From Sphingobacteriales bacterium (lineage in GTDB: Bacteria; Bacteroidota; Bacteroidia; Chitinophagales; Chitinophagaceae), in assembly GCA_016235125.1 (NCBI GenBank), contig JACRLZ010000008.1:62001-126000 (forward strand): DNA of 64,000 nucleotides, given 5' to 3'. The translations under genes and the position numbers were made by a program. This document shows, piece by piece, positions 58,924 through 64,000 of this stretch (the stretch's first letter is position 1; each line of letters starts with the position of its first letter). The notes under the pieces were generated by a model. It was not told where the DNA came from and searched no databases. It worked only from the letters and a program-made list of their open reading frames with translations.

Positions 58924-59769
58924 TTAATACCTGAAGTATCCTTCCTCCGTTTTTCTGCCAAGTTTACCTTTTTTCACTTTTTCTTCCTGAATAAGGGAAG
59001 GTTTCAGCCGTTCGGGTTTGTTCATTTGCTCATAAACTGAACAGCTCACGGCATAGTTAATATCATTACCGATAAGGTCCATCAATCTGAATGGTCCCAT
59101 TTTAAAACCGGAAGCTTCCATTAATACATCTGTTTTTTCAAAAGATGAAATATCTTCTTCAGCCAATCTCAGGGATTCAATATAATAGGGTCTTGCCACC
59201 CGGTTTACTATAAAACCCGGCGAGTCTTTGCAGATAACAGGCTGTTTTCCCATTTGTTTAGCCAATTCAATTACTATTCCTGTTGTTTGCTCATTAGTAT
59301 ATTTTGTGTTAACCACTTCCACCAGCTTCATAATTGTAGCCGGGTTGAAAAAATGCATCCCGATCACCCGTTGCGGATGCAATATCTGCTCAGCCATTTT
59401 TGTAATGGAAAGAGAAGAAGTATTGCTGGCAAAAACACATTCGCCATGGTTCAGTTCAGCCAGCTGATTAAATAAACCGACTTTTATGTCCATTTTTTCA
59501 ATAATGGCTTCAATAAAAACATCGGCAAGGCAGGTTTGAACATCATCGGTGAACCGGAGATGCTGAAATATTTTTTCGTTTTCTCCCTGGGCTATTTTAC
59601 CTTTTTCTGAAAGACTATCCAGGCTTTTTTTAATCGCCTTTTTTGCATTTTCCAGCACAGCATTATTGGGTTCAAACAAAATGACATAAAACCCGGCCTG
59701 GGCTGCAGCCTGTGCAATACCGCTACCCATGGTACCAGCCCCGCAAACACAAACACTGTTTATATTCAT
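58924..59769 (-). CDS. 3-hydroxyacyl-CoA dehydrogenase (3-hydroxybutyryl-CoA dehydrogenase type)
   Basis: This 281-residue protein, the size of single-domain-pair 3-hydroxybutyryl-CoA dehydrogenases, has the NAD loop VCGAGTMGSGIAQAAAQAG at residues 8-26. FASNTSSLSITKMA and HFFNPATIMKLVEVV with the catalytic His follow. The C-terminal domain includes DSPGFIVNRVARPYY and GPFRLMDLIGNDIN. It oxidises 3-hydroxyacyl-CoA to 3-ketoacyl-CoA in beta-oxidation or phenylacetate-type pathways. No thiolase or enoyl-CoA hydratase lies beside it, so pathway assignment is open. Confidence 0.92.
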   Translation of the reverse strand: MNINSVCVCGAGTMGSGIAQAAAQAGFYVILFEPNNAVLENAKKAIKKSLDSLSEKGKIAQGENEKIFQHLRFTDDVQTCLADVFIEAIIEKMDIKVGLFNQLAELNHGECVFASNTSSLSITKMAEQILHPQRVIGMHFFNPATIMKLVEVVNTKYTNEQTTGIVIELAKQMGKQPVICKDSPGFIVNRVARPYYIESLRLAEEDISSFEKTDVLMEASGFKMGPFRLMDLIGNDINYAVSCSVYEQMNKPERLKPSLIQEEKVKKGKLGRKTEEGYFRY

Positions 59770-59893
59770 TTTGAAATGCTTTCCGGCCTAAAGATAAAGG
59801 TTGTCAACAGTTCATAAAGGCATAACAAGAATCATACAGGCAATTTTGTTTTTTCTGCCAAGTTTCACTTACCTTAAGGCAAAATTTTACTGC

Positions 59894-60523
59894 ATGGAAA
59901 CCAACCAGCCAACTGCTTCAACAGTCGTTACTGCTCCGCCTGCCGCACCCGGCATGTTTGGAACCAGGATCCCTTCTTCTGTTGCATTTGCCGTAGGCGT
60001 TCTTTTATTCTTATTGCCCATATCTGAAGTGAGATGTGGAGGCACAAAACTCGCCACCAAATCAGGTCTTGATTATGCAATGGCCAAAGACTGGAAACCT
60101 GCTACCGGGGGTTTATTAAACAAGAATGACATGACGGAAAAGTCGATGTCTCCCGACAAACAGGAAACAGGAAATACCCAATATTTTGCTATTGGCGCCA
60201 TGGCATTAGGCCTTTTAGGTTTTTTGCTTTGCATGGGTTCAAACAAAACAGCCGGAGGCGGAATAGTTGCCGGGTTATTGGCTGCCGGCTCATCCATTGG
60301 GTTGATGTTTGACGAAAAAAATAATTTTGCTCAGTCTCTGAAAAGCCAGGCAATGGATAAGGCACAGGAAGGAGCAGATACTTTTGGTCTGGATAAACTT
60401 GGCAACACAATGAATGATATGAAACCGACCCTTGCCTTTACTCCCTGGTTTTATGTAGCAGTGGTGGCTTTTTTAGCGGCAGCGCTTTTCTGTTATTTAC
60501 GAATGCGGTCTTCCAAAACCTGA
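59894..60523 (+). CDS. Membrane protein of unknown function
   Basis: The protein is 209 residues from the ATG at 59894 (METNQPTAST). About four membrane segments are seen: SVAFAVGVLLFLLPI, YFAIGAMALGLLGFLLCM, GGIVAGLLAAGSSIGLM and WFYVAVVAFLAAALFCYL. The N-terminus is Thr/Pro/Ala-rich. No family is recognised. It is followed after 42 bp by another small polytopic protein with a similar 'LPxxxF' opening helix, probably a functional pair. Confidence 0.65.
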   Translation: METNQPTASTVVTAPPAAPGMFGTRIPSSVAFAVGVLLFLLPISEVRCGGTKLATKSGLDYAMAKDWKPATGGLLNKNDMTEKSMSPDKQETGNTQYFAIGAMALGLLGFLLCMGSNKTAGGGIVAGLLAAGSSIGLMFDEKNNFAQSLKSQAMDKAQEGADTFGLDKLGNTMNDMKPTLAFTPWFYVAVVAFLAAALFCYLRMRSSKT

Positions 60524-60565
60524 TATAATTTTATTAAACATTTTTCATCACCAAAAACAACTACT

Positions 60566-60964
60566 ATGGACAGAAAAATTTTCACCATCGTTTTAGCCGT
60601 CGTTCTGATCGGCTGTTTCTTCTTACCTTACTTTAGCTTTTTTGGAATGGGTGTGAGTGGTTTTGATTTGGTTAAAGCTTCGGGGGGCGGCTGGCAGAAA
60701 TATATTTTACTACTGGTGCCGTTATCAGGAGTGTTGCTGCTGATTGGCGCAGTGAACAATGAAAACTATCCGCTGGGAAGAAACCTGCTTTGCTGGCTTC
60801 CATTGCTGGCTATCATTTTTACAGTGATCATCAGCCCATTGATTGATGGGGCAGCATTCGGAGATATTTTCTCTGCATTGGGTAAAGGCTATGGAGCAGG
60901 CTTGTGGGCTACAATTGCTGCATCTTTGGTGTTGGCATTTTATAACCCGAAGGCAAAAGCATAA
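60566..60964 (+). CDS. Small four-helix membrane protein of unknown function
   Basis: This 132-residue protein has segments IVLAVVLIGCFFLPYFSFF, YILLLVPLSGVLLLIGAV, LLCWLPLLAIIFTVIISPL and GLWATIAASLVLAFY. No family is assigned. It is likely cotranscribed with the upstream membrane protein and closed by the terminator at 60988-61014. Confidence 0.65.
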   Translation: MDRKIFTIVLAVVLIGCFFLPYFSFFGMGVSGFDLVKASGGGWQKYILLLVPLSGVLLLIGAVNNENYPLGRNLLCWLPLLAIIFTVIISPLIDGAAFGDIFSALGKGYGAGLWATIAASLVLAFYNPKAKA

Positions 60965-60987
60965 CATTCAAATCAATTTTATTTTCA

Positions 60988-61014
60988 AAGGTCGCCATTG
61001 GTGGCCTTTTTTGT
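60988..61014 (+). terminator. Rho-independent terminator after the membrane protein pair
   Basis: AAGGTCGCC (60988-60996) pairs with GGTGGCCTT (61000-61008) with two G-T pairs and a short ATT loop, followed by a T run (61007-61012). Confidence 0.7.
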
Positions 61015-61164
61015 TTCCATTTGCGGCCAATAATTTATTTTAGTCATTGTTTTTAAAGACCACAATACTACTGCGCTCATGAGTTCGACGACAGTAAGAA
61101 GCTTTTTTATGCTTCGCCCATGCATTAAGAATATTCCATGAGCTATGTAGCACACAGTAACTGT

Positions 61165-62046
61165 ATGAGGAAACTTTTATTGATTGCTGCTTTATTTTTC
61201 TGTCACGATGCGCAGACGCAAACCCTTCAGCAATGGGCACAATTGGTAAACTGGGATGGTGTTTCGCATTTTTCAAAATATATCCATCTTAGTGCAGGCT
61301 ATATGGGGCCCAATGCACTTACAGTGCCTTATATTGGCAATGGTAGTATTGATAGTCTAAATACAGCTGGTCTTTCAGCACAATTTCATTTTTCCAAAGG
61401 AGATAACACACAAAACTTGTGTGCATCCGGAAATTTCTGTATAGCCAAAAATAAAGTTTCCATAAGCTGGGAGTGGATACCCTTTGAATTTTATAATATG
61501 ACCGATACGATGAAAAGGGAAAGACATGTTTATTACAAATACTATAATTACAACCAGGCTGCCGGTGATGTAATTATTAATACCACTGTCAATCTCCTGA
61601 ACAAACGGAGACCTGATGTCCAACTGGCTGTCGGGATAGGAGTTCGTCTGCCATTATCTACATACAAAGGGCTGGCGGCGGCAAGGTTTACAGACGCCAC
61701 AGGCTATACCATTGATGTATCTTTTGGAAAACCACTTTCTTCATCATTAAAGTGGATCGGTATGCTGGGGGTGTATGCGTGGCAGATAAATCAGGGCAAT
61801 CTCCGGCAAAATGATGCTTTTCTTTTTGGCAGCGGTCTGGAGTGGAATAAGAAGAACTGGAAGGTGCAAAGTTCTGTTCAGGGTTATTTGGGTTATGAAT
61901 ATAAAAGCGGCGATAAACCAATAGTCTTTCGCATCAATGCAGAAAAAAAATTTTCCAATAAAACTTTGCTGCTGAGATTTCAGCAGGGGATTAATGAATT
62001 TAAATATACCAGCTTTGAACTGGGCATGAAATATAATTTCAGATGA
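61165..62046 (+). CDS. Exported protein of unknown function, possible outer-membrane barrel
   Basis: The protein is 293 residues from the ATG at 61165 (MRKLLLIAALFFCHDAQTQ, signal peptide), preferred to a start 9 codons upstream. Alternating aromatic/polar strands (YKYYNYNQAAGDVIINTTVNL, LAVGIGVRLPLSTY, WKVQSSVQGYLGYEYKS) and the terminal SFELGMKYNFR suggest a barrel with a C-terminal aromatic residue two before the end. No family is recognised. It is exactly adjacent (0 bp) and convergent with pheS. Confidence 0.65.
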   Translation: MRKLLLIAALFFCHDAQTQTLQQWAQLVNWDGVSHFSKYIHLSAGYMGPNALTVPYIGNGSIDSLNTAGLSAQFHFSKGDNTQNLCASGNFCIAKNKVSISWEWIPFEFYNMTDTMKRERHVYYKYYNYNQAAGDVIINTTVNLLNKRRPDVQLAVGIGVRLPLSTYKGLAAARFTDATGYTIDVSFGKPLSSSLKWIGMLGVYAWQINQGNLRQNDAFLFGSGLEWNKKNWKVQSSVQGYLGYEYKSGDKPIVFRINAEKKFSNKTLLLRFQQGINEFKYTSFELGMKYNFR

Positions 62047-63078
62047 TTACACGGCACTGGTAAACTGCTTCAAAAACCTTACATCATTCTCGCTGAACAA
62101 ACGGATATCATTAATGCCGTACTTCATCATGGCCGGTCTTTCAATGCCCATGCCGAAGGCAAAACCGGTGTAGCGTTCAGGGTCAATGTTGCAATTGGAT
62201 AAAACATTTGGATGCACCATGCCACAGCCCAGTATCTCAACCCAGCCGGTTTTTTTGCAGACATTACATCCTTCGCCACCGCAGATGAAACAGCTTACGT
62301 CCATTTCAGCACTGGGTTCGGTGAAGGGAAAGTAAGAAGGACGGAAGCGAACCTTTACGTCCTTGCCATACATTTCTTTTACAAAAAAGTAAAGTGTTTG
62401 TTTGAGATCGGCAAAAGAAACATTTTCATCAATATATAATCCTTCCACCTGGTGAAAGAAACAATGGCTTCTGGCACTCACGGTTTCGTTGCGGTACACT
62501 CTTCCGGGCATTATCATGCGGATGGGCAGTTTGTCTTTTTCCATTTCTCTTATCTGCACATTGCTGGTATGTGTACGCAATAACCAATCAGGGTTTTGTT
62601 GCACATAAAATGTATCCTGCATATCTCTTGCAGGATGGTGTTCAGGAAGATTGAGTGCAGTAAAATTGTGCCAGTCATCTTCTATCTCCGGTCCTTCGGC
62701 TACCGCAAAACCCAATCGTTGAAAAATAGAAACAATCCTGTTGCGCATTAATGTTACCGGATGGCGGGAGCCCACAGGCAGATCATCGCCGGGAAGGGAG
62801 AGGTCAAGCTGTGAGCTATGAGCTGTGAGTTGTGAGTCAGTTGAGAATTTTAATTCGGCATACTTGTTCTCGACAAAGAGTTTGAAGTCATTCAATACTT
62901 GCCCGGCTTCTTTTTTGTTTTCAGGTGTCACATTTTTCATTTCACCCATGATGGCTTTTACCATTCCTTTTGTGCCGAGCCACTTGATGCGGAATTCTTC
63001 CACCTGTTTTTCATCCGAAGCAATAAAAGATGAAATTTCTTTTTTATATTCCTCAATCTTATTCAGCAATTGTTGCAT
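62047..63078 (-). CDS. pheS: Phenylalanine--tRNA ligase alpha subunit
   Basis: The protein is 343 residues from the ATG at 63076-63078 (MQQLLNKIEEYK), chosen over a longer frame. It has the N-terminal coiled coil (to about 85), then class II motif 1 (RIVSIFQRLGFAVAEGPEIE), motif 2 (HTSNVQIR, PGRVYRNE) and motif 3 (FGMGIERPAMMKYGI). CFICGGEGCNVCKKTGW is the expected zinc-knuckle-like insertion. pheT is not in the window, as usual for Bacteroidota where the subunits are unlinked. A TATCTTTG box lies 8 bp upstream. Confidence 0.96.
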   Translation of the reverse strand: MQQLLNKIEEYKKEISSFIASDEKQVEEFRIKWLGTKGMVKAIMGEMKNVTPENKKEAGQVLNDFKLFVENKYAELKFSTDSQLTAHSSQLDLSLPGDDLPVGSRHPVTLMRNRIVSIFQRLGFAVAEGPEIEDDWHNFTALNLPEHHPARDMQDTFYVQQNPDWLLRTHTSNVQIREMEKDKLPIRMIMPGRVYRNETVSARSHCFFHQVEGLYIDENVSFADLKQTLYFFVKEMYGKDVKVRFRPSYFPFTEPSAEMDVSCFICGGEGCNVCKKTGWVEILGCGMVHPNVLSNCNIDPERYTGFAFGMGIERPAMMKYGINDIRLFSENDVRFLKQFTSAV

Positions 63079-63085
63079 AAGATGG

Positions 63086-63093
63086 CAAAGATA
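63086..63093 (-). promoter_or_regulatory. Candidate -7 box upstream of pheS
   Basis: The minus strand reads TATCTTTG (TAnnTTTG), 7 bp before the pheS ATG, which would give a very short leader. No -33 TTG is at standard spacing. Confidence 0.3.
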
Positions 63094-63191
63094 AAGAACC
63101 ACGAGTTACCCGAATAAGTGAGATGGGGAGAATTTAATTTCCTTTTAATCCATTAAATCCTGCACATCTTGGTTCTTCTTATCTTCGTTAC

Positions 63192-64000
63192 ATGTCAGAC
63201 TACCTGAATATTTCAGATTTTCTTTTGCCGGTTGACCTGAAAGAAATTTCGCATACCGAAGGGTATAAAGATGGCCAGCTGGGACAGGCAATAGCTATTC
63301 ACTGTGAAGAATTTCCCGATATTGATGATGCACAGATTGTTTTGCTGGGTTGCGGTGAACTGCGGGGCAGCGGCCTGATACACGGACAAAGTAAGGCGCC
63401 GGATATTATTCGCCGTCATTTTTATTCTCTTTACTACTGGCATCATGATATAAAAATCGCTGATATCGGTAATATTAAAACCGGTTCTTTATACACTGAT
63501 TCCTATGCAGCATTAAAAACCGTGGTGCAGGAACTGATCAATGATGGAAAAACAGTTATCATCCTCGGCGGATCACATGACCTCACACTTTCTCAATACA
63601 ACGCTTATGCAGAAAACAAAAAACTGATTGAAGCCAGCTGCGTAGATGCGCTTATAGATCTGGATCTCGATTCACCGTTCAAGCATGAAAGTTTTTTGAT
63701 GGATATGCTTACGGGTGAACCGAATTATATCCGGCATTACAACCATATTGGCTTCCAGAGTTATTATGTGCATCCCCGGATGCTGGAGACGATGGACAAA
63801 CTGCATTTTGATTGTTACCGTGTGGGCAGTGTGAAAGAAAATATTGATGAAATGGAACCAGTGATACGTAATAGCAATATGCTGAGTTTTGATATGACGG
63901 CCATTGCGTACGCCTATGCACCAGCAACAACGGCTTCACCTAATGGATTCAATGGCGAAGAAGCCTGTGTGCTGATGCGCTACGCCGGTATGAGTCCTAA
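63192..64000 (+). CDS. Arginase/formimidoylglutamase-family protein with altered metal site (3' end outside window)
   Basis: The start is the ATG at 63192 (MSDYLNISDFLLP) and the frame is open to the window end, giving 269 visible residues. The ureohydrolase fold is recognisable: VIILGGSHDLTLSQY (123-136) for GGDHS, DLDLDSPF (156-163) for DAHxD, and SFDMTAI (232-238) for SxDxDxxDP. Compared with arginase, the second ligand of the DAHxD group (His) is Asp158 and the last Asp (of SxDxD) is Thr236, so two of six usual Mn ligands are replaced. It is common among Bacteroidota proteins annotated as formimidoylglutamase; catalytic activity is doubtful. It is divergent from pheS (113-bp gap). Confidence 0.8.
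   Translation, partial: MSDYLNISDFLLPVDLKEISHTEGYKDGQLGQAIAIHCEEFPDIDDAQIVLLGCGELRGSGLIHGQSKAPDIIRRHFYSLYYWHHDIKIADIGNIKTGSLYTDSYAALKTVVQELINDGKTVIILGGSHDLTLSQYNAYAENKKLIEASCVDALIDLDLDSPFKHESFLMDMLTGEPNYIRHYNHIGFQSYYVHPRMLETMDKLHFDCYRVGSVKENIDEMEPVIRNSNMLSFDMTAIAYAYAPATTASPNGFNGEEACVLMRYAGMSP

Overview
The window looks like a chromosomal segment of a gliding, T9SS-bearing member of Bacteroidota, most probably family Chitinophagaceae. The support is: gliding/T9SS genes (gldC, gldH, a PorG/DUF6089 barrel, and a protein with a type A T9SS sorting domain); several promoter-like boxes of the Bacteroidota type TAnnTTTG; families that are largely Bacteroidota-specific (DUF4290, GldC, GldH); and the order porG-uppS-bamA-ompH-ompH, which matches the arrangement known from Porphyromonas. 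Most of the 64 kb is ordinary core genome with tightly packed genes. No tRNA, rRNA, CRISPR array or prophage was recognised.

Layout. 1-12.5 kb: mainly leftward housekeeping genes. These are a serine hydrolase (cut by the window edge), a trans-sulfuration PLP enzyme, an ACP-phosphodiesterase-like protein, rpiB, tatC, a CorC-type CBS protein, gmk, DUF4256, a GNAT, murA and DUF4290. One rightward deoxyhypusine-synthase-like gene sits among them. 13-17.5 kb: a methyltransferase/glycosyltransferase pair, gldC, a yqeY-type gene, a cvpA-type gene and an alpha/beta hydrolase. 17.5-29.5 kb: an envelope-biogenesis block made of a CBS protein, a short Omp85 protein, nadK, porG, a DUF2541-like protein, uppS, bamA, two OmpH/Skp chaperones, murI, rpmH, rnpA and yidD. 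29.6-43 kb: mixed metabolism (SOD, tadA, aldehyde dehydrogenase, glutathione peroxidase, TrmO-like, dusB, cdsA, psd, a yjjG-like HAD enzyme, SDR, BatD), interspersed with small mobile or repetitive elements.

43.3-54 kb holds the most distinctive region. A leftward run of six closely spaced genes encodes two lipoproteins, a T9SS cargo protein, a 922-residue repetitive fibre protein ending in a Peptidase S74 self-cleaving chaperone, a very large two-component sensor with a propeller region, and its LytTR regulator. Just upstream lies gldH with a second histidine kinase/response regulator pair. 54-64 kb returns to core genes: yicC, an lpxD-like gene, an SDR epimerase, a 3-hydroxyacyl-CoA dehydrogenase, small membrane proteins, pheS and the start of an arginase-family gene.

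The strongest unusual signals are small-scale. (1) A 121-bp inverted-repeat element lies exactly at the cdsA stop codon with a perfect 6-bp target duplication (MITE-like). (2) A GxxExxY gene with PD-(D/E)XK-like residues is bracketed by imperfect inverted repeats. (3) A RAYT transposase gene is bracketed by REP-like repeats. (4) Two loci carry paired inverted palindromes, one of which supplies the C-terminal codons of a protein. (5) The fibre protein carries about 25 copies of a 17-residue repeat. Other points of interest are an Asp-for-Cys MurA predicted to be insensitive to fosfomycin, a bacterial deoxyhypusine-synthase homologue that keeps the catalytic lysine, and an arginase-family protein with a degraded metal site.
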